Source: Micromonospora narathiwatensis (GTDB lineage Bacteria; Actinomycetota; Actinomycetes; Mycobacteriales; Micromonosporaceae). Taken from it: DNA of 64,000 nt. Both the position numbers and the translations under genes were made by a program. A model generated the notes under the pieces. The model was not told the DNA's origin, did no database searches, and saw only the letters and a list, made by a program, of their open reading frames with translations. Below, in pieces: positions 20,121 to 30,771 of the stretch; the stretch's first letter is position 1; each line of letters starts with the position of its first letter. The stretch lies in NCBI RefSeq assembly GCF_900089605.1, contig NZ_LT594324.1, positions 682,001 to 746,000 of the forward strand, in the 5' to 3' direction.

Positions 20121-21353
20121 ATGGCTGCCAAGGTGCTCGCGATCGTCCTGGCCGGTGGGGAGGGCAAGCGCCTGATGCCCCTCACCACCGACCGCGCGAA
20201 GCCGGCCGTCCCCTTCGGCGGGATGTACCGCATGGTCGACTTCGTCCTCTCCAACCTGGCGAACGCCGGCTTTCTCAAGATTGTCGTGCTGACCCAGTAC
20301 AAGTCCCACTCGCTGGACCGCCACATCACCACGACGTGGCGCATGTCGACCATGCTCGGCAACTACGTCACCCCGGTGCCGGCGCAGCAGCGCCGCGGCC
20401 CGTGGTGGTTCGCCGGGTCGGCCGACGCGATCTACCAGAGCTTCAACCTGATCAACGACGAGCAGCCCGACCACGTGATCGTCTTCGGCGCCGACCACAT
20501 CTACCGGATGGACCCGCGGCAGATGGTGGAGGACCACATCGCCTCCGGCGCCGCCGTCACCGTGGCGGGCATCCGCCAGCCGCTGTCGACCGCGAACCAG
20601 TTCGGCGTGATCGAGGTCGGCTCCGACGGTCGGCGGATCCGGGCGTTCCGCGAGAAGCCCACCGACGCGGTGGGGCTGCCCGACGCGCCCGACCAGATCT
20701 ACGCCTCGATGGGCAACTACGTCTTCACCACCAAGGCGCTCTGCGAGGCCGTCGAGCGCGACGCCGAGGACAAGACCAGCAAGCACGACATGGGCGGCAG
20801 CATCATCCCGATGCTGGTCGAGCGGGGCGAGGCCAACGTCTACGACTTCCGGGACAACGAGGTGCCCGGCAGCACCGACCGGGACCGTGGCTACTGGCGG
20901 GACGTGGGGACGCTCGACTCGTTCTACGACGCCCACATGGACCTGATCAACGTCCACCCGGTGTTCAACCTCTACAACTTCGACTGGCCGATCTACAGCA
21001 ACCAGCCGCCGTACCCGCCGGCCAAGTTCGTGCACGCCTGGGGCGAGCGGGTCGGCCGGGCGGTCAGCTCGATGGTCTCGCCCGGGTCGGTGATCTCCGG
21101 CTCGCTGGTGGAGAACTCGATCGTGTCGCCGAAGGTGAAGGTCCACTCCTGGGCGCACGTGGACGGCGCGGTGCTGATGGAGGGTGTCGAGATCGGCCGG
21201 CACGCGGTGGTCCGGCGGGCCATCCTGGACAAGAACGTCTACGTTCCGGAGGGCGCCGAGATCGGCGTCGACCTGGAGAAGGACCGGCAGCGCTACACCG
21301 TCTCCGACAATGGCATCGTCGTCATCGGCAAGGGCCAGCGCGTCGAGCCCTGA
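20121..21353 (+). CDS. glgC: Glucose-1-phosphate adenylyltransferase (ADP-glucose pyrophosphorylase)
   Basis: 410 residues, the normal GlgC length. It makes ADP-glucose from ATP and glucose 1-phosphate, the first committed glycogen step. Seen: nucleotidyltransferase opening [18 protein letters not shown] with the R/K allosteric region, [15 protein letters not shown], the [12 protein letters not shown] metal region, and FREKPTDA for sugar phosphate binding; the C-terminal ~110 residues form a left-handed beta-helix with [23 protein letters not shown] 20121 is divergent from glgM. It feeds GlgM and hence GlgE-GlgB; pgm starts 28 bases downstream and supplies glucose 1-phosphate, probably in the same operon. 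Confidence 0.97.
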   Translation: MAAKVLAIVLAGGEGKRLMPLTTDRAKPAVPFGGMYRMVDFVLSNLANAGFLKIVVLTQYKSHSLDRHITTTWRMSTMLGNYVTPVPAQQRRGPWWFAGSADAIYQSFNLINDEQPDHVIVFGADHIYRMDPRQMVEDHIASGAAVTVAGIRQPLSTANQFGVIEVGSDGRRIRAFREKPTDAVGLPDAPDQIYASMGNYVFTTKALCEAVERDAEDKTSKHDMGGSIIPMLVERGEANVYDFRDNEVPGSTDRDRGYWRDVGTLDSFYDAHMDLINVHPVFNLYNFDWPIYSNQPPYPPAKFVHAWGERVGRAVSSMVSPGSVISGSLVENSIVSPKVKVHSWAHVDGAVLMEGVEIGRHAVVRRAILDKNVYVPEGAEIGVDLEKDRQRYTVSDNGIVVIGKGQRVEP

Positions 21354-21381
21354 CCGTCAGCAGTTCGAGGAGGATCCCGCA

Positions 21382-23025
<1,644 letters not shown>

Positions 23026-23115
23026 CCGCGCCGTCACCCCGGCGTACCCGCCTCGTTGTCACCTCGGGTGACCGCGACCGCGTCCGGTCACGGTTCGTCG
23101 AGATGAGGGGACCGG

Positions 23116-24441
23116 ATGGCCAGCGACCAGCCGGGACGGGAGGCGTCCGAGGTCCACCCGCGGGTCCTGGTGGTCGGTGCCGAGCCGTTCAGCTACCACA
23201 CGGGTACCGGGATCACCCTGAGCAACCTGTTCCGGGGTTGGCCGGCGGACCGGCTCGCCCAGGTGCACAGCGCGGCCACTCCGCCGGCGAACGACGTCTG
23301 CGGATCCTTCCGGTTCTTCCCGCCCCGGCCCGCGATCGTCGACCGGTTGGTCCGGCGCGGGCGCGTACCCGGGCGGGTGGCCGCCGGTGCCGGCCCGGCC
23401 GCCCCGGACGCGGTCCGGGGCGGTTGGCGGCGCCTGGTCCACCGCGAGCTGCGGGCGGCCGCTGACGTACGGCCCCTCCACGTGCCGCGCGGCCTGCGGT
23501 CGTGGGCGGTGCGGCAGCAGCCCGACGTCATCTACTCGATGCTGGGCAGCGTTCGGGTGATGACCCTGGTCCGGCGCCTCGCCGAGGTGACCGGCGCACC
23601 CGTGGTACCCCACTTCATGGACGACTGGCCGAGCACGCTCTATGCCGCCCGGGATCTGGGCGGACTGGGGCGGTGGAGGCTGACCGAGGCCATCCGACAG
23701 GTGGTGCGCCGCGCTCCCTTCGGCCTCTGCATCGGCGATGAGATGGCCCGGGAGTACGAGGGGCGCTACGGGATCCGGTTCACCGCGTTCATGAACTGCG
23801 TCGACCAGGCGGCCTTCGACCAGTACCGGGAGAGCCGGCCGGTCGGCGTCGACGCGACCGGCCGGCAGGTCGTGGAGTTCGTCTACGTTGGTGGGCTGCA
23901 TCTGGGCCGGTGGGAGTCGCTCGCCCGGATCGGTCGGGCCCTCGAGACGGCGGTACCCGGCTCCGCGCGGCTCACCGTCCACGCACCCGAGCGGGACCTC
24001 GCCCGGTACGGCGACGCGTTCCGCCCGCTGTCCGCCGTCCGGCTGGGGCATTCGGTCGCCAGCACCGAGGTCGGCGGCGTGCTGGCCGGCGCCGACGTCC
24101 TCGTGCACGTCGAGTCGTTCGCGCCCGACACGGCCCGCTACACCAGGCTGTCCGTCTCCACCAAGCTGCCCCAGTATCTCGCGGCTGGTCGCCCCGTCCT
24201 GGCCCACGGGCCGGCGGAACTGGCGTCCATGCGACACCTCCAGCGCGCCGGTGCCGCGGTGATCGTCGGTGCGGAGGAATCGACACTGCTGGCCGTGCGG
24301 ATCGCGCAGTTGTGCGCCGACCCGGCACTGCGGCAGCGGCTCGGCGACAGCGGTCACGCGTTCGCCAAGCTGTGCCACGGCCAGCAGCAGGTCGCGGAGC
24401 GGTTCGCCGCGGAACTCGCCCGGGCCGCCCGCCGGTCCTGA
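23116..24441 (+). CDS. Glycosyltransferase, GT4-like
   Basis: 441 residues. GT-B layout: N-terminal VLVVGAEPFSYHTGTGITLS, a mid segment PVVPHFMDDWPSTLYAA, a linker with VEFVYVGGLHLGRW opening the C-terminal donor domain, and a STKLPQYLAAGRPVLAHGP segment that corresponds to the GT4 donor-binding region. The family's usual EAMA glutamate is not conserved in the expected form; LPQYLAAG stands in its place. It presumably adds a sugar to a lipid-linked polysaccharide repeat in the cytoplasm. ATG 23116 opens the second polysaccharide block, 90 bases after pgm; it is convergent with the ligase-like gene at 24475. Confidence 0.8.
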   Translation: MASDQPGREASEVHPRVLVVGAEPFSYHTGTGITLSNLFRGWPADRLAQVHSAATPPANDVCGSFRFFPPRPAIVDRLVRRGRVPGRVAAGAGPAAPDAVRGGWRRLVHRELRAAADVRPLHVPRGLRSWAVRQQPDVIYSMLGSVRVMTLVRRLAEVTGAPVVPHFMDDWPSTLYAARDLGGLGRWRLTEAIRQVVRRAPFGLCIGDEMAREYEGRYGIRFTAFMNCVDQAAFDQYRESRPVGVDATGRQVVEFVYVGGLHLGRWESLARIGRALETAVPGSARLTVHAPERDLARYGDAFRPLSAVRLGHSVASTEVGGVLAGADVLVHVESFAPDTARYTRLSVSTKLPQYLAAGRPVLAHGPAELASMRHLQRAGAAVIVGAEESTLLAVRIAQLCADPALRQRLGDSGHAFAKLCHGQQQVAERFAAELARAARRS

Positions 24442-24474
24442 GCGCGCCGTGGCCGCGGTCGGTTCCGTCCGGGG

Positions 24475-25851
24475 TCAGGGACGGCTCGGGGCAAACGACT
24501 CGGCGACCGGCCGAGGTTGGTCAGGAGTGGTTCGTCGACCGGGGGTCGCCGGCCGGACGACCTGCGGGGCCACCGAGACCAGTCCCGCCACCGCGAAGCA
24601 CAGCACCGACTTCTCCCAGTGCCCGGTCAGCCAGACCGGCAGCAGGGCCACCAGGAAGATCCCGGTGATCCCCCAGCAGACCGGGTTCGCGTGCCGCAGC
24701 GGCGCGGCGAGTGCGGTGGCGAACACGCCTCCGTACAGCAGCACCCCGATCAGGCCCAGGTCGGTGCCGAGGGTCAGCAGGAGATTGTGCGGGCCCACGC
24801 CCAACGGACCGAGAGCGGTGAACATGGACGGCCCGACCCCGGTCAGCAGGGACTCGGACCACGACGTCAGCGCGACAGGCCAGATCCCGGTCCGGCCGGA
24901 CAGGTCGCCGGTCGGACGCCCGAAGAGTCCGTCCAACCAGAGCGTCTCGGAGCTGAACAGCTGGTAGAGGCCGAGGGGGATCAGGATGAGCGCGGCGGGC
25001 GTCACCGTGGCCGCGCCGAGTCGGGCGACCTTCGGCGCCACCCGGCTGAGCAGCAGGAGGCAAACCCCCAGCAGCACGCCGATGACGGAGGCACGGGTGC
25101 CGGTGAGCACCACCCCGTAGCCGATGAGAAGGAGCGCGGCGGCGATGCCGAGCCGCTCGGCCAGCGTCGCCGGCCGGAGCAGCAGCAGCGCCAGGCCGAG
25201 CACCAGCCCGGTGACCAGCGTGTACGAGGTGTAGTTGAAGTTGACTCCGTCAATGCCGTACCGGACGCTGAAGTCGAAAATGGAGTCCCGGCTCGGGACG
25301 TTGCCGGCTTCCGTCCCGGTGAGCAGTTTTCCCGTCGCGACGAGGCACCCGGCGAGGGCCGCGTAGCCGACCAGGAACCAGGCGAAGCGGGTCCGCACCA
25401 CGTGGCGGACCGCGATGAACATCAGGCAGGCGGCGGCGTACAGGTACGCGGACCGGAAGGCGACGGCCCGCTCCGGCGCCCACGCCTGGATGGTCAGCGC
25501 CCAGACGGCGAGCGCGGCGGCGAGCAGGTCGGCGGCCCTGGGGCGGGGGCGCCGGCCGCAGCACACGTAGGCCAGCAGGGCCGCCGGACCGCACACCCGT
25601 TCCATCAGGGCCGGGGACCAGGCAGCCACGAAGGCGGCCGTGCACAGCAGCGTCAACGCCACCCCCCGGGCCACGGAACCGTCCCACCCCTGGTGAGCGG
25701 CGGACTCCCGGACGCGCGCGGCGGGCGCGTGGTCCACCGCGCTGTTCCCCCTGGCCCGCAGGGGCGCGGTCGCCTGGCTGCCGTCCCGGAACCGGTGCGG
25801 TGCGGGGGAGCGGCGGCGGGTAGGTGCCGCGCGGTGGGTGGGACCGGTCAC
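24475..25851 (-). CDS. O-antigen ligase/polymerase-like (Wzy/WaaL family) membrane protein
   Basis: 458 residues. A basic, probably disordered N-terminus of ~55 residues is followed by about eleven hydrophobic helices. The long extracytoplasmic loop between late helices carries SGRTGIWPVALTSW and GVGPSMFTALGPLGVGPHN; an arginine in GTRAS and a late loop with GxGP...HN are the pattern of the Wzy_C/O-antigen ligase family, which joins polymer repeats on undecaprenyl diphosphate outside the membrane. It would polymerise or attach the product of this cluster. Convergent with the GT at 23116. No ribosome site stands out before ATG 25851. Confidence 0.82.
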   Translation of the reverse strand: MTGPTHRAAPTRRRSPAPHRFRDGSQATAPLRARGNSAVDHAPAARVRESAAHQGWDGSVARGVALTLLCTAAFVAAWSPALMERVCGPAALLAYVCCGRRPRPRAADLLAAALAVWALTIQAWAPERAVAFRSAYLYAAACLMFIAVRHVVRTRFAWFLVGYAALAGCLVATGKLLTGTEAGNVPSRDSIFDFSVRYGIDGVNFNYTSYTLVTGLVLGLALLLLRPATLAERLGIAAALLLIGYGVVLTGTRASVIGVLLGVCLLLLSRVAPKVARLGAATVTPAALILIPLGLYQLFSSETLWLDGLFGRPTGDLSGRTGIWPVALTSWSESLLTGVGPSMFTALGPLGVGPHNLLLTLGTDLGLIGVLLYGGVFATALAAPLRHANPVCWGITGIFLVALLPVWLTGHWEKSVLCFAVAGLVSVAPQVVRPATPGRRTTPDQPRPVAESFAPSRP

Positions 25852-25946
25852 TCACGTACCCCAATCAGGTGACTTGTCTGGATAACGCTACGCGTACGGG
25901 ACGGCCACGATGGGGGGTTTCGGCGGAAAGCCGGGACGTGGGCGGC

Positions 25947-26876
25947 TCAGCGCGGCGGGGTGAGTTCCCGCCGGCTGAACTGCTCGCGCAATTCGTCCGG
26001 CAGCAGTTCCCGGAGTTGGTCGGGCAGCAGCGGCAGGTCGAGCAGGCTGAGCTTGATCTGGTTGCGCTCCTGGTAGCGGCGGGGGTCGAAGCGTACGACC
26101 TGTCCGGCGTCCCGGCGGTAGCTGATGTCCACCGTCCCCTCGGTCGCCGCGTTCCGGATCACCAGCCCGTCCATCTCCACGGCCACCGCGGCGGAGCCGG
26201 GGCGCAGCTCCAGGTGGATGGTCTCGTTGGGGGAGAGCACCACGGACCGGGAGATCCCGGCCATCGGGGCCGACGGGGTGACCACCACGGCCTGCGCCGC
26301 CGGAGAGATCAACGGCCCGCCGGCGGCGTAGCTGTACGCCGTCGAGCCGGTGGGGGTGCTCACCACCAGCGCGTCGCAGCGGTAGTAGCCGTACCGCTGG
26401 CCGTCGACGGCCAGCGTGGCGGTGACGAAGCCGGAGCCGGGCTGGCGGACCAGGGCGATGTCGTTGAACGCCACCACGTCGTCCCCGCACACGTCGCAGG
26501 CCAGGCAGGCGTGGGACTCGATGGTGAAGTCCTTGGCCACCAGCCGGTCCAGCGCCCGGGGCAGGTCCGGCGGCTCCACCTCGACCAGGAAACCGAGCCG
26601 GCCCAGGTGCACCCCGAGCACCGGCTTCGGGTCCCGGACCGCCGCCCGCAGGGCGCCCAGCATCGTGCCGTCCCCGCCGATGCTGATCAGCGCGTCCGAC
26701 CTGGCGATCAGCTGCGTCTCCGGCACCGGCTCCACCGATGACGGGACCCGGTGCCGGTCCTCGGCGCGGACGGCCAGGTTGATGCCGTGCCGGGCGGCCC
26801 ACCGGTCGATGATCCCGACCACCTCGGCGACGTCCCGGGTGGGATGCAGCACCAGCCCGAACACATACCCCGCCAC
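25947..26876 (-). CDS. nadK: NAD kinase
   Basis: 309 residues. It phosphorylates NAD(H) to NADP(H) in the cytoplasm. Diagnostic motifs: ISIGGDGTMLGA (GGDGT at 67-71), GVHLGRLGFLVE, FNDIALVRQPGSGFVT, and STPTGSTAYSYAAGGPL. GTG 26876 is used; GTG 26864 has a nearer GGCGGGG and would lose four residues. Its C-terminal ~45 residues extend beyond the core with a charged LPDQLRELLPDELREQF helix. It lies amid polysaccharide genes, between the ligase-like gene and an NAD-dependent epimerase. Whether it is the main NAD kinase or a second copy cannot be decided here; usual actinobacterial nadK neighbours such as recN are absent. Confidence 0.93.
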   Translation of the reverse strand: MAGYVFGLVLHPTRDVAEVVGIIDRWAARHGINLAVRAEDRHRVPSSVEPVPETQLIARSDALISIGGDGTMLGALRAAVRDPKPVLGVHLGRLGFLVEVEPPDLPRALDRLVAKDFTIESHACLACDVCGDDVVAFNDIALVRQPGSGFVTATLAVDGQRYGYYRCDALVVSTPTGSTAYSYAAGGPLISPAAQAVVVTPSAPMAGISRSVVLSPNETIHLELRPGSAAVAVEMDGLVIRNAATEGTVDISYRRDAGQVVRFDPRRYQERNQIKLSLLDLPLLPDQLRELLPDELREQFSRRELTPPR

Positions 26877-27054
26877 CGGTACAGCTCACCACACGGGCGG
26901 GCCACCTGGAGCGGGTACGGCAAGGCACGTCGTCGTGTTCCCGCCACCGGACGGCACGCGGACGATTGCCGACCGTGTTGGTCTCATGCAATTTGCGTCA
27001 CTTGTCGCCCGGCCTGGTCGTTGATCGCAGCGAATCCGACGACGGGAGCAGTGC

Positions 27055-27996
27055 GTGAGGATCGTGGTCACCGGCGGTGCCGGTTTCATCGGCTCGAATC
27101 TGGTGCACGCCCTGTACGCGGCGGACGGCGTCGACGAGGTCGTGATCGTAGACGACCTGTCCACCGGGTCGCTGGACAACCTCGGCGACCTTCCGGCCCG
27201 GTTGCACATCGGCACCGTGCTGGACCAGGACCTCCTCGACGTGGCGCTGCCAGGAGCGGCCAGCGTGGTCCACCTCGGCGCCCTCGGCTCGGTGCCCCGG
27301 TCCATCGACGACCCGCTGCGCAGCCACCACGCCAACGCCACCGGCACGCTGACCGTGCTGGAGGCCGCCCGGCGACACGGGGTGCCGCACGTCGTGGTCG
27401 CCTCCTCGTCCTCCGTCTACGGCGCCAACCCGGTGCTGCCCCGGCGGGAGGCGCTGCGGCCGATGCCGGTCAGCCCGTACGCGGTGTCCAAGCTCGCGAC
27501 CGAGGCGTACGCCAACGCCTACGCCTCCTGTTACGGCCTCGCGGTGCTGCCGTTCCGGTTCTTCAACGTGTACGGCCCCCGGCAGGCGGCCAACCACGCG
27601 TACGCGGCGGTCGTGCCGAGGTTCGTCACCGCGGCTCTGGCGGGACGCCCGTTGCGAGTGCACGGCGACGGCGGACAGACCCGAGACTTCACCTACGTCG
27701 GCAGCGTGGTCTCGGTGATCGTCGACGCGGTGCTGCGGCAGGTCCGGGCCCCGGACACCGTCAACCTCGCCTTCGGCGAGCGGGTGTCGCTGCGCGAGTT
27801 GATCGCCACGCTGGAGGACGTGCTGGGCCGGCGGCTGGACGTCGTCCACGAGCCGCCCCGCCCGGGCGACGTACGCGACTCCCAGGCGGACTGTTCCCGC
27901 CTGCGGGAGCTGTTCCCGGGGGCACGCCGGCACCCGCTGCGCGACGGTCTCGAAGCGACCGTCGCCTGGATGGCCGGGGTGCCGGTCACGCGCTGA
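27055..27996 (+). CDS. NAD-dependent sugar-nucleotide epimerase/dehydratase (GalE/WbpP-like)
   Basis: 313 residues, extended short-chain dehydrogenase. Nucleotide-binding IVVTGGAGFIGSNLV, catalytic serine region ASSSSVYG, YAVSKLATE with the Tyr-XXX-Lys pair, FRFFNVYGPRQ, and a C-terminal substrate domain with DFTYVGSVV. This is the UDP-glucose/UDP-GlcNAc 4-epimerase subgroup; the exact substrate is unknown. GTG 27055 follows GGGAGCAG. Probably it makes a galacto-configured precursor for the transferases downstream. It is divergent from the NAD kinase (178-base gap that must hold promoters for both). Confidence 0.87.
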   Translation: MRIVVTGGAGFIGSNLVHALYAADGVDEVVIVDDLSTGSLDNLGDLPARLHIGTVLDQDLLDVALPGAASVVHLGALGSVPRSIDDPLRSHHANATGTLTVLEAARRHGVPHVVVASSSSVYGANPVLPRREALRPMPVSPYAVSKLATEAYANAYASCYGLAVLPFRFFNVYGPRQAANHAYAAVVPRFVTAALAGRPLRVHGDGGQTRDFTYVGSVVSVIVDAVLRQVRAPDTVNLAFGERVSLRELIATLEDVLGRRLDVVHEPPRPGDVRDSQADCSRLRELFPGARRHPLRDGLEATVAWMAGVPVTR

Positions 27997-28055
27997 CCGT
28001 TCGTACGGGTCGTGGCCGCCGGGCTCGACGGGCATCGCAACGTGATGAGGAGAAG

Positions 28056-29249
28056 ATGACGGGCATCCCGTCCTGGACCGCTGTCGTCGGGCCCTTCCGA
28101 TTTCCCTGGGGCGAGCCGGGTTCCCGCCGGGTCCTCGGGCTCGCACGCTCGCTCGCGCTGGCCGGGCACCACGTCGTCATCGGCAGCGGCGAGGCCGCAC
28201 CGGCGATGCCCGAGCCGCTCGACGACGTCGAGGGCCGGGGTTCGATCCGGCACGTCGGTCTCGGCGAGCGGCCGCCGCCGACGGCAGGGGCCGCGTCCCG
28301 AGGTGTGCGGGTCGTCGTCGAATTCGGTCGCCGGACCGTCCGCTGGCTCGACGCGCAGCCGACGCCACCGCGGCAGGTCATCCTCTACGGAGGCGGCGCA
28401 CAGTACGCCGCGCGGCTCGGCCGGTGGTGCCGGCGCACCGGCGTGCCACTGGTGGTGGACGTCGTGGAGTGGTACGCCCCCCATCAGCTCGTGGGCGGGG
28501 CGCTCGGGCCGATCCACCTCAGCGCGAAGCTGGCGCTGCGGTACCACTATCCGCGCAGCTCGGGTGTGATCGCGATCAGCGGCCTGCTCGAACGGCACTA
28601 CCGCGCCCGCGGGTGCCCGGTGTTGCGGGTGCCGCCGACGCTCGACGTGCTGGGTCTCAAGGCGGCCAGTGGCACGGGCCGCGCCGATACCGTCCGCCTG
28701 GTCTACTTCGGCTCGCCGGGGCGCAAGGATCTGCTCGACCGGATCATCCCGGCGGTGGCGTCCGTGGCCCGCGACGCCGACCTCACCCTCGCTGTCTACG
28801 GGCCCTCGGAGCGGCAGGTCACCGACCTGCTCGGTGGCGGGCCGCTGCCGTGCTGCGTGCGGGTGCCCGGCCGGATACCCCAGCAGGAGGTGCCGGATGT
28901 GGTGCGTGAGGCCGACTTCAGCGTGCTGCTCCGGCCCTCGGAGCGGTTCGCGCACGCCGGTTTCCCCACCAAGCTCGTCGAGAGTCTCGCCTGCGGTACC
29001 CCCGTCATCACGAACCCGACCAGCGACATCGGCCGGTACGTGCGGGACGGCGTCGAGGGACTTCTCTGTGCCGAACCGACCGTCGCCGAGGTGGCGCGGG
29101 CGCTGCGGGTCGCGGTCGGGCTGGACGGCACGCGGCGGGCGGCCATGCGGGATGCGGCCCGGGCGGCGGCCGAGGCGGCCTTCGACTACCGCCACTACGC
29201 CCGACCGCTCGATGCCTTCCTGACCTCGTTGAGGGGATCCGGCAGGTGA
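28056..29249 (+). CDS. Glycosyltransferase, GT4-like
   Basis: 397 residues. GT-B fold: N-terminal FPWGEPGSRRVLGLARSLAL, an acceptor domain with VVDVVEWYAPHQL, donor-domain opening VRLVYFGSPGRKDLLD, and FPTKLVESLACGTPVITNPT, where the EXXXX glutamate for donor binding is present (VESLACG). The start ATG 28056 follows GAGGAGAAG closely. It probably adds one residue of the repeating unit in the cytoplasm. The epimerase ends 59 bases upstream and the flippase begins 97 bases downstream, so it sits in a likely epimerase-GT-flippase-GT transcript. Confidence 0.85.
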   Translation: MTGIPSWTAVVGPFRFPWGEPGSRRVLGLARSLALAGHHVVIGSGEAAPAMPEPLDDVEGRGSIRHVGLGERPPPTAGAASRGVRVVVEFGRRTVRWLDAQPTPPRQVILYGGGAQYAARLGRWCRRTGVPLVVDVVEWYAPHQLVGGALGPIHLSAKLALRYHYPRSSGVIAISGLLERHYRARGCPVLRVPPTLDVLGLKAASGTGRADTVRLVYFGSPGRKDLLDRIIPAVASVARDADLTLAVYGPSERQVTDLLGGGPLPCCVRVPGRIPQQEVPDVVREADFSVLLRPSERFAHAGFPTKLVESLACGTPVITNPTSDIGRYVRDGVEGLLCAEPTVAEVARALRVAVGLDGTRRAAMRDAARAAAEAAFDYRHYARPLDAFLTSLRGSGR

Positions 29250-29346
29250 ACGGTGACCGGGCGGGCCGCGTGCCGTCGAGGACGACCGGGACGCCGGTCG
29301 TGACGGCGTCCACGCGGTTCAGCCGTCGGACGATTCCGGGCTGACC

Positions 29347-30771
29347 GTGGCTGCCGCCCGCGAAGCCGTCGTCGAACACCTCGGCGCCCTCGGAGGCAGG
29401 GGTGCCGCGCCCCCTGCCGGCCGACCGCCCGCCGAGGGACGGCGACGCCGGCTCTGGCGCGGCATGGCCGCCACGCTCGTGTCCCGTGGCGTCGCCGTGA
29501 TCGCGCCACTGGCGCTGGTACCGGTGACGCTCGCCGATCTCGGTCCCGACCTGTACGGGCTCTGGGGCGCGGTGACCGCGGTGACCGCGATGGCGGCGTT
29601 CGCGGACCTCGGCCTCGGCAACGGCCTGATGACCCGACTGGCCCCGTGTTACGCCACCGGAGACTGGCGCCGCGCCCGCCGCTACGTCTCCAGCGCCTAT
29701 CTGCTGCTCACGGCGCTCGCCGGCGGCGCGGTCGTCGTCCTGTGGTCGGTGTCGGGGCTGGTGCCGTGGACCGCGTTGTTCCATGCCGGTCCGGCGGTGG
29801 GCGCCGAGGCGCGGCCGATCGCGCTGGCCTGTCTGACCGCGTTCCTGGTCAACGTGCCGCTCTCGCTCGTCGTCCGGGTGCAGTTCGCCTACCAGCAGGT
29901 CGCGCAGAGCAACCTCTGGCAGGCCGTCGGCGGTCTGCTGAGCGTCCCTCTCGTGCTGCTCGCGGTGCGGGCCGACCTGCCGCCGGCCGGCGTGATCGCC
30001 GCCAGCGTGGCCGGGCCGCCACTGACCAACCTGCTGACCAGCTGCTGGGTCTACGGTCGCCGGCTGCCGCGGCTGCGCCCGAGCGTCCGGATGGTCGACT
30101 GGCACGTCGCTCGGGAGCTGTTCGGGCTGAGCGGACTCTTTCTGGTCCTGACGGTCGTCATGTCGGTGGCGAGCAACGTCGACGCCCTGGTGATCGCCCA
30201 CCGGCTGGACCTGGCGGACGTCACCGACTTCACCGTGACGGCGCGACTGTTCGCCCAGCTCGGTCTGTTGATCTCCCTGGTCAACGTGCCGCTGTGGCCG
30301 GCGAACGGGGAGGCCCTCGCTCGTGGGGAACTGGACTGGGTCCGGCGGACCACCCGGCAGATGACGATCCTGTCCACCACCGTCGCGGTCGTGCTGGGCG
30401 GGGTCCTCGTCGTCACCGGTGCGCCGCTGCTGGCGCTCTGGGCCGGCGTACGGCTGGACGGCGCCGGATGGCTGCTCGCCGGCCTCGCCGGATGGTGGAT
30501 CCTGTTGGCCACGGTCTCACCGTGCTTCATGGTGCAGAACGCCGCCGGGGTCGTACGACCACAACTGCTCGGCTGGGCCGCCTTCGTGGTCGTCTCCGTG
30601 CCACTGAAGTGGTACGGGGCCCAGCGCTGGGGGGTCGCTGCCGTTCCGTTCGCCGGAATCGTCGCCTATCTGCTCACCGTCGTGCCGGGTGCCCTCCGGG
30701 GCTACCGGGCCGCTGTCTCCCGGGCGGCCGACGGGACGGACCGGGAAAGGAAGAGCCATGACGATGCCTGA
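29347..30771 (+). CDS. Wzx-like polysaccharide flippase (MOP superfamily)
   Basis: 474 residues with about twelve predicted membrane helices after a basic 38-residue N-terminus. The pattern GLWGAVTAVTAMAAFADLGLGNG early in the protein is typical of Wzx/RfbX-type exporters, which move undecaprenyl-diphosphate-linked repeats across the membrane. The terminal ~20 residues are charged and cytoplasmic. GTG 29347 has no strong ribosome site; ATG 29464 just before the first helix is an alternative. Two overlapping hairpins lie in its leader (29282-29310). The following glycosyltransferase starts 14 bases inside this gene, showing translational coupling. Confidence 0.83.
   Translation: MAAAREAVVEHLGALGGRGAAPPAGRPPAEGRRRRLWRGMAATLVSRGVAVIAPLALVPVTLADLGPDLYGLWGAVTAVTAMAAFADLGLGNGLMTRLAPCYATGDWRRARRYVSSAYLLLTALAGGAVVVLWSVSGLVPWTALFHAGPAVGAEARPIALACLTAFLVNVPLSLVVRVQFAYQQVAQSNLWQAVGGLLSVPLVLLAVRADLPPAGVIAASVAGPPLTNLLTSCWVYGRRLPRLRPSVRMVDWHVARELFGLSGLFLVLTVVMSVASNVDALVIAHRLDLADVTDFTVTARLFAQLGLLISLVNVPLWPANGEALARGELDWVRRTTRQMTILSTTVAVVLGGVLVVTGAPLLALWAGVRLDGAGWLLAGLAGWWILLATVSPCFMVQNAAGVVRPQLLGWAAFVVVSVPLKWYGAQRWGVAAVPFAGIVAYLLTVVPGALRGYRAAVSRAADGTDRERKSHDDA

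Noticed and set aside
24517..25872. Long plus-strand open frame opposite the O-antigen-ligase-like gene
   Set aside because: Translation is low-complexity Gly/Arg/Gln without any motif; the minus strand has clear membrane helices and family motifs. Long shadow frames are expected at this GC content.
25862..27000. Possible shared GTGACTT motif in three polysaccharide-gene gaps (25869, 26996, 31922)
   Set aside because: Seven bases with differing flanks and orientation is too weak to call a regulatory site.
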